Shown: piece by piece, positions 44,564 through 54,041 of the stretch
Layout: every line of letters begins with the position of its first letter
Numbering within the stretch: the stretch's first letter is position 1
NCBI GenBank assembly: GCA_035535015.1
Contig: DATLQU010000016.1
Location: forward strand, 61,884-125,883
Length of the DNA: 64,000 nt
Reading direction: 5' to 3'
DNA from: Palsa-661 sp035535015
GTDB taxonomy: Bacteria > Actinomycetota > Acidimicrobiia > Acidimicrobiales > UBA8190
Notes under the pieces: generated by a model
What the model was told of the DNA's origin: nothing
Database searches by the model: none
Seen by the model: the letters and a program-made list of their open reading frames with translations, nothing else
Position numbers and translations under genes: made by a program

Positions 44564-46657
44564 GTGGGCGGCGAATCGGTCGATCTGAAGGGCGTGGGGG
44601 ACTCGGTCAACGCACAGCATCTGGCCAACTCGATGCTCGGGGCACTGCTTTCGGTGGTGCACCAGAAGACGGGCGACGAGGGGGTGGGCCGGGTCCTCGC
44701 CATGGCCGGGGAGAGGCGATCGGCCGCCGACCTCGACCGGCCCGACGGCTGGAGCTCCTACCCGCAGGGCCTGGCCCTCTTTCAGGCGGCGAGCGAGGTG
44801 CTCGACGATCCCGACGTGGGCCGCAAGGCCGGGGCCGAGGTGTTCCGGCGCTATGCGGGCACCGAGGTGCTGGCCCTGCTGCGCTCCATCGGGTCTCCGA
44901 CCGAGATGATCCGGGCCTATCCGGCCATCTCGGCCAAACAGTCGACGATCACCCGGGCCGAGGTGGCCGAGGTGGGCGAGGCCTACGGGCTCATCAGCGT
45001 GACCTCGCCGCACTACGAGAGAGATCCGCACTTCTGCGGCTACACGATGGGAGCGCTGTCGCAATTCCCCGTCCTCTTCGGGATGGAGCCGGCCGAGGTC
45101 CAGGAGATCGAATGCCAGACCCGGGGCGACGGACGCTGTCTCGTCCGGGTCGGTTGGGATCCCACGTCGTCCATCGAGGCGAGCCTCGAACGCGAGGTGG
45201 TGATGTTGCGGGAGCAGATGCTGATCCTGACCAAACGGTTCGAGTCGCTCGAGTCCGTGGCCCAGGAGCTCTCGTCGTCTCGCGACGTGAACTCCATGCT
45301 GGAGACGATCACCCGGCGAGCCGGTGTCGCCGTGCGCGCCCCGCGTTACCTGCTCGTGGTCCAGCTTCCAGGCGACGTCTCGCTCCGGATCCATTCCGTC
45401 GGCTTCGACCAGGCCGAGGCCGATGCCGCCGCTCACGAGATCCTGAGCGGTGACGCGGACGGTCCCAGCGGTTCCCGGCTGGTGGTCGACATCGAATCCC
45501 GCCGAGCCCATTTCGGGCGGCTGGCCGCCTTCTATCCCGAGCACTATCACTTCCTGCCCCAGGAGAGGTCGTTGTTGATGGCCTATGCCGGGCACGCGGC
45601 GGCGGCGCTCGAGACGGCGGCCGCCCTGGACGAGTCGCGCGACCGGAACACGACTCTGAGTGCGCTTCTCGCGCTCGGAAAGACGCTGGCCGAGGAGTCG
45701 ACCCGGAACGAGGTGGCCCGACGTCTGGCTCACGCCCTGCCCGAGATCGTGCACTGCGATCAGGCTGACGTTCTCTTGTGGGATCCCGGTGACGCCCGGC
45801 TGGCGCACACCGCGTCCACGGCGGTGGACGAACTCTGCGCGGCGCCGTCGCCGACGGCGATGCGCGATGGCGCTTTGGCCGACCGGTTGCTCGAATTGGA
45901 GACGCCGACCCCCGTGACATCGACGTCGGATCCGGTTCTGTCGTCGATCCTGACCCTGACCGGGCTGGCCTCCGGGGTGCTCGTTCCCATCGCGGCGCGC
46001 AACGCCCTCTTCGGCGTCATCGTCGTGGGGATGGGCGAGAGAGGCCTGGGCGGCGACCTCAGCTCGGCCGAGCGGTTGAGTGGTGTGGCCAGCCTGGCCG
46101 CTACCGCCCTCGAGGGTCTGGCCCTGCTCGACGAGGTCCGACATCAGGCCCTGCACGATCCCGTGACCGATCTGGCCAATTCCCGGCTTTTCGAGGATCG
46201 GGTAACCCAGGCTCTGTCGATCGCCCGGCGGGGGGGCAAGCAGCTGGCCCTGCTGTTCGTCGATCTCGACCGGTTCAAGGCGGTGAACGACACCCACGGT
46301 CACAAGGTGGGCGACGAGCTGCTGCGGGCCGTGGCCGATCGACTCCTGGTCACGGTCCGAAGCGAAGATACCGTGGCGCGGATCGGTGGCGACGAGTTCG
46401 GGATCCTCGTCCAGGGGGCGGCTCGTGAAGACGACGCCGAGATCGTGGCCGGCAAGGTCGTGGCCGCGCTGGGTCGCCCGTTCGTCATCCGGGGACTGAG
46501 CCTCTACGTGGGGGCGAGCGTCGGGGTGACGCTGTTCCCCGAAGCGGCCGACAGCTTTGACTCGATCGTCTCCCGGGCCGACTCGGCCATGTACCGGGCC
46601 AAGGCCGACGGCCGGGGACGTTTCGAGATCTGCCGGTCCCCGGCACCGGGCGGCTAG
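44564..46657 (+). CDS. diguanylate cyclase with V4R-like and GAF sensor domains
   Basis: 697 aa. Residues about 1-200: a V4R/heme-NO-binding-like sensor (HFCGYTMGALSQFPVLFG, EIECQTRGDGRCLVRVGW). About 210-520: two GAF-like domains joined by coiled coils. About 530-690: GGDEF domain with VDLDRFKAVNDTHGHKVGD and IGGDEFGIL, an intact active site. RSED lies five residues before GGDEF, a canonical RxxD inhibitory site. It makes cyclic di-GMP and is likely product-inhibited. No EAL domain. Confidence 0.9.
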   Translation: MGGESVDLKGVGDSVNAQHLANSMLGALLSVVHQKTGDEGVGRVLAMAGERRSAADLDRPDGWSSYPQGLALFQAASEVLDDPDVGRKAGAEVFRRYAGTEVLALLRSIGSPTEMIRAYPAISAKQSTITRAEVAEVGEAYGLISVTSPHYERDPHFCGYTMGALSQFPVLFGMEPAEVQEIECQTRGDGRCLVRVGWDPTSSIEASLEREVVMLREQMLILTKRFESLESVAQELSSSRDVNSMLETITRRAGVAVRAPRYLLVVQLPGDVSLRIHSVGFDQAEADAAAHEILSGDADGPSGSRLVVDIESRRAHFGRLAAFYPEHYHFLPQERSLLMAYAGHAAAALETAAALDESRDRNTTLSALLALGKTLAEESTRNEVARRLAHALPEIVHCDQADVLLWDPGDARLAHTASTAVDELCAAPSPTAMRDGALADRLLELETPTPVTSTSDPVLSSILTLTGLASGVLVPIAARNALFGVIVVGMGERGLGGDLSSAERLSGVASLAATALEGLALLDEVRHQALHDPVTDLANSRLFEDRVTQALSIARRGGKQLALLFVDLDRFKAVNDTHGHKVGDELLRAVADRLLVTVRSEDTVARIGGDEFGILVQGAAREDDAEIVAGKVVAALGRPFVIRGLSLYVGASVGVTLFPEAADSFDSIVSRADSAMYRAKADGRGRFEICRSPAPGG

Positions 46658-47214
46658 GGCCGGAGGAGGACCTTGATGGCACGCGAGGCGCGGCGGTCGA
46701 CGGTCTGGCGGTAGTCCTCCAGAGGGTATTCGGGTGACGACGACGTCGCCGGAAGAAGCCCGGCGGACCTTGAGCGCGGCCAGGGTGGCCAGTCCGATGA
46801 CACCGTCCCCGACGACCGGGGCAGCGCACACCGTCGTCGGGAGCGGCGCATGGCAGGTCGTGACCGTCGATGGGGACCGGCACGCAGAGGGTGGACCGTG
46901 GTCGGCCATGTCGTCGGGCAACGGGTAGAGCATCGAGGCATGGGCCAGGATCTGGCCGGCCCGTCCGCCTCCGAGATCCTGAGTGAAGCCGAGGGTGCGG
47001 CCGCCGGTCACCACCCGGCCGTCGAGGTTGCGAGACGACGACGTCGAGGCCCGGGCACCGTTGGTGCAGAGGGGGTGATGGCCCGGGGCGGCTCAGGGAT
47101 CTGGGGGTCGAGGACGAAGGGAGACGATCCCATCGTCATCAAGGTGGGGGAGGGACCGGTGTGGGCGAAGAGGTGGAGATCGCTGCCGCAGATCCCTCCC
47201 GCCGTCACCGCCAC
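46654..47214 (-). pseudogene. second zinc alcohol dehydrogenase remnant
   Basis: Fragments of a threonine-dehydrogenase-like ADH: VAVTAGGICGSDLHLFAHTGPSPTL (zinc ligand Cys present), GRTLGFTQDLGGGRAGQILAHASMLYPLPDDM, PVVGDGVIGLATLAALKV, and VDRRASRAIKVLLRP. They are in different frames with intervening sequence missing, and the extreme N-terminus is cut by a TGA. Total retained is about half of a normal 350-aa enzyme. Confidence 0.7.
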
Positions 47215-47397
47215 CCGGGCTCAGGCGGCGCTCGGGAGATCGGGTTCGGCGCGGTCGGCCGGAGACGCCGGGAAGGCGGGATCGGCCAGGTCGAACGGCA
47301 CAGCGCGCCCGGCCGTGACGTATGCGCTCGGGGCCGCGGGCGGCGCCAGGCGGCCCGGCGGAGAAGAGGGGCCTGGCGTACAGTCGGAGTCGTGCAG

Positions 47398-47901
47398 GTG
47401 ACAGACACCAGCCTCGACGAGGTCCGGGAACAGGGTTTCACCATGGTCGAAGGATTTCCGTCCTCCGACGAGTTGCGCGCCGCCCAGCAAGCTCTGTGGG
47501 GGCACTTCCCCATCCCTGAGGATGACTTCGCCGACACCACCGGCCACTCCCGGTATGCCGCCGGACCGTTCGCCGGGGCCGAGGAGTCCCCCCACTGGTC
47601 GCGGGACCTGAACCGGTTGGCCGTCCACCCTGATCTCATCGGTGCCGGTCGGGCCCGGTTGTCGCTCTTGGCCGACTATCAGGTGGGAGGGACGGCATGG
47701 GCCGGGAAGATGATCTGGCCGAAGCAGGCCCTTGAGCGATGGGCCACGTTCATGCCCTGTTGCACGGTGCGCCGACGCGACGACTTCGGCTTTCCGAGTC
47801 CCGGTGATGGCTATTGGAACGAACAGACGCCGACCGACGTGGGCGTGTGGTATCCGGGGATGGACCTGACCCCGTACCGCCCGGCCGCCCGGCCGCGCTA
47901 G
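47398..47901 (+). pseudogene. PhyH-family copy with the catalytic core deleted in frame
   Basis: 168 aa. The start VTDTSLDEVREQGFTMVEGFPSSDELRAAQQALW and the end TFMPCCTVRRRDDFGFPSPGDGYWNEQTPTDVGVWYPGMDLTPY match the PhyH layout of the intact paralogue at 21609-22562. But after NRLAVHPDLIG the chain jumps to LSLLADYQVGGTAWAGK, so roughly 115-120 residues are missing, including the His-x-Asp and distal His. The reading frame is intact, so a stable but inactive protein could be made. Confidence 0.72.
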
Positions 47902-47916
47902 CGGGTGGGGATCGCC

Positions 47917-48798
47917 ATGCGGCGACGGGGGAGAGTGGGTGCGGTGCTCCTGGCGGTGGCGGCCTCTGTGGGGCTGGCCTCGAGCGCCCACGCCGACAGC
48001 CCGACGTGGTGGACCCCGTCGCTCGGGAGCCAGCCCTGGCAATGGGAGCTCAGCCACCCCTTGAACGTCGCCAACGCCCGTGACATGGGAACCGACGACA
48101 CCCTGCCCGACGGCCAGCACGCCCCTGCCCCCGTCGTCTACGACATCGACGGCATCATCAATCCGGCATCCACCGTGTCCGCCCTGCACGCGCAAGGGAC
48201 CCACGTCGTCTGCTACATCGAGGTCGGGGCGGCGGGCGACTACTACGCGGCTGCCGACGAAGGTCTCACGACCACCTACTACAACCAGCTCCGGTCCGCC
48301 GGCGTCTTCGGGAAGAAGGTCCGGGGGTATCCCGAGCGGTATCTCGACATCCGCTCCCCGGCCACCGTGTCCATCATCGAATCGATGATCTCCGGCCAGT
48401 GCGCGGCCAAGGGGTTCGATGCCGTGGAAACCGACATCGACGAGGAGTACATGAGCAGAAGCGGCTTTGCACTGACCCGAGCCGACGAAGAGACGTACAT
48501 GACCACTCTGGCCACCTACATGCACAACCTGGGCCTCGGCTGGTGGATCAAGAACCCCGACGACACCGGTGACAGCTACGCGACGGACATGTTTCCTCTG
48601 GCCGATGCCGTCCTGACCGAGCAGTGCAACCAGTTCTCGTCCTGCGGATCACTGTCCGCCTACGTCGGGCACAAAGCGGTTTTCAATGCCGAGTACCACC
48701 TGAAGACCCGGGCCTTCTGTAGCCACGATGACTCTCTCGGGTTCAACGGTGCCCGCTTCAATCTGGGACTCACGGGCAAGCGGAGCCCCTGCCAGTAG
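47917..48798 (+). CDS. secreted GH114-like endo-alpha-1,4-polygalactosaminidase
   Basis: About 293 aa from ATG 47917 (GGTGGGG upstream). The signal peptide RRRGRVGAVLLAVAASVGLASSAHA ends at AHA. The TIM-barrel has VVYDIDGIINP, VVCYIEVGAAGDYY, and GFDAVETDIDEEY, matching GH114/TM1410. It would cleave galactosamine-containing exopolysaccharide outside the cell. Six Cys suggest disulfides. Its stop codon TAG is the first TAG of the minisatellite that follows. Confidence 0.87.
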   Translation: MRRRGRVGAVLLAVAASVGLASSAHADSPTWWTPSLGSQPWQWELSHPLNVANARDMGTDDTLPDGQHAPAPVVYDIDGIINPASTVSALHAQGTHVVCYIEVGAAGDYYAAADEGLTTTYYNQLRSAGVFGKKVRGYPERYLDIRSPATVSIIESMISGQCAAKGFDAVETDIDEEYMSRSGFALTRADEETYMTTLATYMHNLGLGWWIKNPDDTGDSYATDMFPLADAVLTEQCNQFSSCGSLSAYVGHKAVFNAEYHLKTRAFCSHDDSLGFNGARFNLGLTGKRSPCQ

Positions 48799-48877
48799 TC
48801 CGGTGCCAGTAGTCCGGTGCCAGTAGTCCGGTGTCAGTAGTCCGGTGTCAGTAGTCCGGTGTTAGTAGTCCGGCTCG
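48794..48877. repeat. 14-bp minisatellite, six copies
   Basis: The unit AGTAGTCCGGTGCC repeats at 48794, 48808, 48822, 48836, 48850 and 48864, with the last two bases drifting CC-CC-TC-TC-TT-CG. It begins inside the stop codon of the GH114 gene and reaches the acidic repeat protein. The gradient of changes suggests stepwise copying from left to right. Confidence 0.92.
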
Positions 48878-48883
48878 GCGGAT

Positions 48884-49147
48884 GTGCCTTTTCCCGGGGA
48901 CAGGGCGGCCCAACGTGATCGGTGGGAGAAGATCGAGCATCGCGATCTCGAGGAGAGTGCCGAGAAGAACGATGCGAAGGATCCGATCGAAAAGGCGGAC
49001 AGGAGGGATCCGACGGAGCCGACGGACAGCGCCGAGCCCACTGAACCTATGGACAGAAACGAACCCCGAGAACCGATTGACAGCACCGAGTCCTGCGACC
49101 ACAGTGACCAGCGGGAGTTGGTCTTTTCGGGCGATGCCATGACTTGA
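48884..49147 (+). CDS. small acidic disordered protein with DPxE/EPxE repeats
   Basis: 87 aa. KIEHRDLEESAEKNDAKDPIEKADR is followed by DPTEPTDSAEPTEPMDRNEPREPIDSTES, a run of (D/E)PxE/D units, and SCDHSDQRE. No TM or signal. I recall similar short proteins in other actinobacteria with the same EESAEKN opening, all without function. The GTG at 48884 is used because the other frames lack the pattern. It is probably intrinsically disordered. Confidence 0.55.
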   Translation: MPFPGDRAAQRDRWEKIEHRDLEESAEKNDAKDPIEKADRRDPTEPTDSAEPTEPMDRNEPREPIDSTESCDHSDQRELVFSGDAMT

Positions 49148-49190
49148 GAATATCGGCCCGGGAACCGGCTCATCGGATCGAGGAGGAACC

Positions 49191-49526
49191 ATGGACGAGA
49201 AGCGTGCCCGCACTCTGCTGGAGACCGAACGCAGTCGGGTGGAGGCGCTGCTCAAAGACGTGGGCGGCGCCGCCCGGGACGACCGTGCCACCGCCAATGA
49301 ACCCGGTGACCTGACCGACCCGGCCGAGCGGCTTACGGCCGAACAGACCGACGACGCCGTGATCGAGGGTCTGCAACGGCGTCTGGCCGCCATCGAACGA
49401 GCGGAACGGCGGATCGACGACGGAACGTACGGCATCTCCGTGCGCAGTGGACGGCTCATTCCCGACGATCGCCTGGAGGCCGACCCCGCCGCCGAGCTCA
49501 CCGTGGACGAGGCCGACCCGAGCTGA
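49191..49526 (+). CDS. DksA/TraR-like protein without zinc Cys
   Basis: 111 aa. Long helical hairpin (RARTLLETERSRVEALLKDVGG...RLTAEQTDDAVIEGLQRRLAAIERAERRIDDGTYGISVRSGRLIPDDRLEADPAAELTV). The last block is the DksA zinc-finger region, but each Cys is replaced (YGISVRSG where YGxCxxCG is usual). The D/E pair at the coiled-coil tip that enters the polymerase secondary channel is hard to place. ATG 49191 is preceded by GAGGA. It may modulate RNA polymerase. Confidence 0.82.
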   Translation: MDEKRARTLLETERSRVEALLKDVGGAARDDRATANEPGDLTDPAERLTAEQTDDAVIEGLQRRLAAIERAERRIDDGTYGISVRSGRLIPDDRLEADPAAELTVDEADPS

Positions 49527-49639
49527 TCGGTCGAGCGGCGGACCACTGTCGCCCGACCCGCGCTGGCGGCGCCGTGGCGACGGCTGGCGAGCGTCGCGAA
49601 GAAGGGAAAAGCGCGGCGGACACGAGCGCGTCGCCTACG

Positions 49640-49950
49640 CAGGCTGCGTGAGACGATTCGCCCTTGCCCTCACCCACACGATCGCCCTCTCCGGCTTCGC
49701 CGCCTGGACCTACCGAGTTTGTGAGCGTTTCTGTACCCGCGAACCGGTTGAACGAGAACCCGTGCGCCCCGGCGTCCCGCGGCCCGGGCGGTCCCGTCGG
49801 TGGACCCGTTGTCCACAACCAGGAGTTCGGTTTCCCCCCTTGTGCGGCCAGAGTGGCAAAGGGAATTTTCCTCGAACAGACGGTCAATATTGTCGCCCTC
49901 GTTGAGCGCGGGTATGACCATCGACAGTGTCGTCGCCAGGCCCCCCGTGT
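49640..49950 (-). pseudogene. GT2 glycosyltransferase N-terminal fragment
   Basis: LSMVIPALNEGDNIDRLFE, LLVVDNGSTDGTARAAGRRGARVLVQPVRGYRNA form the first 70 residues of a GT2 domain (nucleotide-binding half). After that the frame turns to an Arg/Ser run and no DxD or acceptor half is present. The gene was truncated or shifted early. No second part was found nearby. Confidence 0.65.
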
Positions 49951-50228
49951 GGCATCCGCGTCTTGCTCTGTCCTCTTGAGCAATGACAGACGGCGGGCAC
50001 GAAGGGAGTCGACTGACAGACAGCTTGGGCCGCAGGTCCTATCGTCGGCTGCTATTTGTGACTCCAGTTGCCCGGGGAGAGGAATTGTCCGGGCCGATCA
50101 GATTTGTGACCGCCCAGGCGCTCGAACGTGGTGGCCTCGGTGCGAGGGTGGGGATGGGTGACGATTGCAGTTCCGATGACCGGGGCCCCCGACTGAACAC
50201 CGGAGGTGCTCACCGGTCGTCACGACCC

Positions 50229-50655
50229 TCAGGTTGTCTGGACGATGAGGACGGAGCAGGGAGACCGGTGGGCAACGGCATTGGGCACACTGCCGAGCAC
50301 CCGCCGCACCCCCTTCATGCCCTTGTTCCCCACAACGATGAGATCCGCCTCTACTTCTAGAGCCTCACCAAGGATGCCCGGCTTCGGGCTCATTCTTGAC
50401 CGAATGGGTGACGGCCGTGATTCCCACAGCCTTGGCCCTCGACGCGACGTCATCGAGGATCGTGGCCGCCACGCTGGCCGAATCGACCCCATCGATAAAT
50501 TCGGTCAGGAAGGCCCTCGGTGCTTGTAGCCGAGCGCTTGTAGGCCAAGACGATGTGAAGGGTCCCGCCCGACATCTTGACGAGATCCATGCGTATCGGA
50601 AGGCCTCTCCGGCCGTCGGCGAACCGTCGGCCCCTACGACCACAGACGGGAACAT
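50229..50655 (-). pseudogene. UspA-family universal stress protein, three frameshifts
   Basis: MFPSVVVGADGSPTAGEAFRYA starts at ATG 50655. MDLVKMSGGTLHIVLAYKRSA is in the next frame, FLTEFIDGVDSASVAATILDDVASRAKAVGITAVTHSV returns, and ILGEALEVEADLIVVGNKGMKGVRRVLGSVPNAVAHRSPCSVLIV closes in a third. The ATP loop G-x2-G-x9-G-S/T is intact in the last piece. Joined it is a normal 140-aa UspA. Confidence 0.78.
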
Positions 50656-51186
50656 GAGTACACCCCCCCCTGACCCTGTCGCCTGTGAGGGTAGACAGGC
50701 TGAGGAGGGGGTGCGGACTTGTAGGGATAAGGCCTTCGATCCGGGCCTCGCCCGGGGTTTCGAGACGACGGTCTGAGGCAGGGAGTTGACTGCCCAGGAC
50801 GAAGGTCGGAAAGGTCGATCCTCGCGACCGTCTAGTGAGAGTAGCGGCGATTCTCGGTGGATTAGACCCAATCACGACTCCTGCGACGCTCCCATCGGCG
50901 TTGACCTCCGGGGCCGGTTTCCGTTGTCGGGGACGCGCCAGTCGGGGGCGACCTGGGATCCGGTTCGGACGAGGAGGTTGCCATTGATGTACACGGCGGT
51001 GTCGGCTCACGGTCCACAATCGGTTCCTCCCTCACTGTCACGCCGACTGTCCCTCAGGTGCCCCAGAAGGGCGAGGCTGAACCGAGCACGGGGACGAAGG
51101 TCGTTCCCCGTCTTCAAGCGAACGCTGATGTGGCCGTCCAGACCAGTATCCAACTGGTCCTCGATGACCTTCCGTAGGGATGCTCA
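50656..51186. other. 531-bp stretch without a recognisable gene
   Basis: No family motif on either strand. Frames here give basic, low-information peptides. It may hold the promoter of the broken UspA gene. Confidence 0.45.
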
Positions 51187-52173
51187 CTACGAATTGCTCG
51201 CTGGGCGCCCGCCCTTGAGAATGTGCAGCCTCCAGCGCCGAGCATCTGGCAGGCACCCGTCAACCATATTCTCAGCGTGGGGCCGATGTGGCGGTTGCCT
51301 GACGTTCGGCGAAGAAGCGGGTTCTTCGGTCCGGATGTGTTCGACGAGAGGCGATCTCGACAGCACGGCTGCTCCGACGAACAGGCAGAGTAGAGCCACA
51401 ATTTCGAGCGCCCCCCGACTCCCGGTGGTGTGGATGGTATCGCCGAAAAGCGCCACTCCGATCGCGATGGACGCCAAAGGATCGACAATGACGAGTGCGG
51501 CTTGGGAGGCGGTCACGGGGCCAGCATGGAACGCGTTCTGCGTCAGGAAAACAGCCAGAAGCCCGGTCACGGCCATGGCATAGACATGCCACTCGGTCAA
51601 GAAGGTGATTGGGGTGGCGTTGAAATCGGCTGTCATCTGTTTGATCAGCGCCGCAGTAAAGGCGAACATGATCGCTGCCGAGGCACCGAACATCGTTGCT
51701 CGCCATGCCGGGCGGCCGACCCGCGCCAAGGCGACCGTCAGGGCAGTGGCGAGAATGATCACAAGGGCCGCCACTCCCCATTCTCGGAGTCCCGGCACAA
51801 GATTGCCACCGGTCGGGACCGCGAGGGCAAGGAACACACCCAGTCCGGCCGTGGCCACCAATGCCCCGGTCCATTCTTGCCATCTGAGTGGCTTACGAAA
51901 CCAGAAGGCCAGGATGGCCACGAGAAACGGAAGCTCTAAGGTCAATATCGGCTGCACGATCGTGAGCCGGCCGACATGCAGGGCGAATGCCTGGAGCAGG
52001 AAACCGGCGACAAGACCGACACAACCGAGGAGCCAGACCTTTCGGCGTGCGGCATAGCGAATGAGACTCATATGAAGCGAAAAATCGGCGGGAGCATCCT
52101 CTACGCCGATGCGTTGCAGGATGGTCGTCAAGGCGTTCGTGAGGGCACCACAGATGGCCAGGATGTAGACCAC
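51187..52173 (-). CDS. DMT/EamA-family transporter
   Basis: About 328 aa with nine or ten TM helices in two EamA-like halves: LTIVQPILTLELPFLVAILAFWFRKPLRWQEWTGALVATAGLGVFLAL and GPVTASQAALVIVDPLASIAIGVALFGDTIH. GTG 52173 has AGGAGG four bases upstream. A soluble 40-residue tail follows the last helix. DMT proteins export metabolites or take up small molecules; no partner indicates which. Confidence 0.87.
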   Translation of the reverse strand: MVYILAICGALTNALTTILQRIGVEDAPADFSLHMSLIRYAARRKVWLLGCVGLVAGFLLQAFALHVGRLTIVQPILTLELPFLVAILAFWFRKPLRWQEWTGALVATAGLGVFLALAVPTGGNLVPGLREWGVAALVIILATALTVALARVGRPAWRATMFGASAAIMFAFTAALIKQMTADFNATPITFLTEWHVYAMAVTGLLAVFLTQNAFHAGPVTASQAALVIVDPLASIAIGVALFGDTIHTTGSRGALEIVALLCLFVGAAVLSRSPLVEHIRTEEPASSPNVRQPPHRPHAENMVDGCLPDARRWRLHILKGGRPASNS

Positions 52174-52592
52174 GCCGCCTCCTCCTCGTCCCCGCTCCCG
52201 ATTCTTTTGCAACCAGACTCACATCACCGGTGTTCCCAGATCGTCGCAGAAATTGCCGTGCCCGACGTCTTCTCCTTCCTGGCCCATGCCGGACCTTCAC
52301 AAACCCGATGGGAGAAACGCGAAGAGTGCTCGGATGAGCCGCTCTGCCGTTGATGGCGAGAGACGGGCGCTCCACAGCCGGGCGAGGGAGAGAGAGGTGC
52401 CCGGAGTGCCCCATGGGCTCACAATGGTTCCCGATTCAGGTCCCGACCCAGACAGTCGGTCGGACCAGGCCGCATGGGTGCCTCCGAATCCGCTCGATCG
52501 GAGATCGGAGCGATCCCGGAGCTCGAAGGTCGAGACCTCCCATGCTCGGCCAGGCGAAGGGATCGAAAAGGCCGATCCGTTCAGTGGATATC
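52174..52592. other. 419-bp divergent intergenic region
   Basis: Lies between the leftward DMT gene and the rightward amidohydrolase operon, so it must hold two promoters. The frame upstream of 52593 is open but lacks similarity. I see no operator that I would trust. Confidence 0.4.
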
Positions 52593-54041
52593 GTGGCGGG
52601 CGTGATCACGAAGGCCGCGCAGATCCGATCTCAGCTCGACCATCCCGTCATCGACGCCGATGGCCACTTCGTTGAATTGGCACCGGTCCTCGACGACGAG
52701 TTGCTGGCCTCGTTGGAGGCCGAGGGAGGATCCGGACTCCGCGATCGCTACGTGGCGAGCCGAGCCACACCGTTCGACACCTCCACCGTGCTGGCCCAAC
52801 GGTCCGACGCCAACCAGGCCGAATGGAAGGCGATGCCGTCGTGGTGGGGATGGCAGACCCGCAACACTCGGGACCGGGCGACCTCGCATCTCCCTCGCCT
52901 TCTCTACGAACGACTGGACGAAATGGGTATCGACTTCTCGATCCTCTATCCGTCGACGACCTTGGGTCTCATCGATATTGACGACCCGGAACTCGCGGCC
53001 CCCGTGGCCCGGGCAGTCAACACATGGTTGGCTGGACTCTTCCGTCCGTACTCCGACAGGTTGACTGTTGGTGCCATCATCCCGATGGTTACGCCAGATG
53101 TTGCCGTCGCCGAACTTCGTCACGCAGTACGAGCGCTCGGGTTCAAGACGGTAGTGATCAGTGGCTACGCCACGAGGTATCTCGGTGATGCGTCGGCTGC
53201 CCCTCGTGCGTACCGGCTGGACCACTTCGGAATCGATAGTACTTATGACTACGACCCCGTCTGGGAGGCGTGTGTCGAGCTCGGTGTGGCCCCGGTCTCT
53301 CACAGCGCGCACCAGCATCATCGTGTCTCACGTTCACCGTCGAGCTATGTATACAACCACATAGGTGGGCTTGCTACCTCTCACGAATCGCTGGCGAAGT
53401 CACTGTTCCTCGGTGGCGTGACCCGGAGGTTCCCCACGTTGCGTGTGGGATTTCTCGAGGGTGGCGTAGCCTGGGCAGCCAGCCTCTTCGCCGATCTGGT
53501 CGGACATTGGGAGAAACGAAATGGCCAGACGATCAATGATCTCGACCCGGATCGCCTCGATGTCGATGCCCTGATGGGATTCATGCGGGAGTACGGGGAC
53601 AAATCCGTTCTCGATCGCTTGGACCGGATTCGCGACCACTTTGCCCGACCGGCGGGGCGGCCCGAAGAGATCAACGAGTTTGCCAGAACCGGAATCGTCA
53701 GTCGGGAGGAATTCGTCGACCTTTTCGTTCCCCGGTTTTATTTCGGCTGTGAGGCGGATGATCCCTTGGTGGCGTGGTCATTTGCCGAGAAGGTCAATCC
53801 TCTGGGTGCGCGATTCCGACCCATCTTCGGCTCCGACATCTCGCATTGGGACGTCCCGGACATGACCGAGCCGGTCGAAGAGGCTCATGAACTGGTCGAG
53901 CGCGGCGTGCTCGGCAAAGAAGAGTTTCGGGAGTTGATGTTCCTGAATCCGGTCCGCCTCCATACGGGAACCAATCCTCATTTCTTCGACGGAACAGTGG
54001 TTGCCGCGGCCGCACGTGATGCGATGGAACGGGACCTGTGA
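52593..54041 (+). CDS. amidohydrolase-family protein (amidohydrolase 2)
   Basis: About 482 aa. Metal-dependent TIM barrel: VIDADGHFVE (the first D-x-H-like site), ERLDEMGIDFSILYPSTTLG, APVSHSAHQHHR, RFPTLRVGFLEGGVAW, and FGSDISHWDVPD near the end with the catalytic Asp. This is the ACMSD/TIM-barrel subfamily (PF04909-like) that decarboxylates or hydrolyses aromatic and related acids. The start GTG 52593 is approximate (GTG 52602 possible). Its stop overlaps the next ATG (TGATG). First gene of a three-gene operon. Confidence 0.85.
   Translation: MAGVITKAAQIRSQLDHPVIDADGHFVELAPVLDDELLASLEAEGGSGLRDRYVASRATPFDTSTVLAQRSDANQAEWKAMPSWWGWQTRNTRDRATSHLPRLLYERLDEMGIDFSILYPSTTLGLIDIDDPELAAPVARAVNTWLAGLFRPYSDRLTVGAIIPMVTPDVAVAELRHAVRALGFKTVVISGYATRYLGDASAAPRAYRLDHFGIDSTYDYDPVWEACVELGVAPVSHSAHQHHRVSRSPSSYVYNHIGGLATSHESLAKSLFLGGVTRRFPTLRVGFLEGGVAWAASLFADLVGHWEKRNGQTINDLDPDRLDVDALMGFMREYGDKSVLDRLDRIRDHFARPAGRPEEINEFARTGIVSREEFVDLFVPRFYFGCEADDPLVAWSFAEKVNPLGARFRPIFGSDISHWDVPDMTEPVEEAHELVERGVLGKEEFRELMFLNPVRLHTGTNPHFFDGTVVAAAARDAMERDL

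Noticed and set aside
44363..47014. 883-codon minus-strand open frame
   Set aside because: It is the complement of the diguanylate cyclase gene; long antisense frames are expected at this GC. Only short ADH-like pieces beyond 46654 are real.
48794..48877. CRISPR array
   Set aside because: 14-bp units with no spacers between them; a minisatellite.
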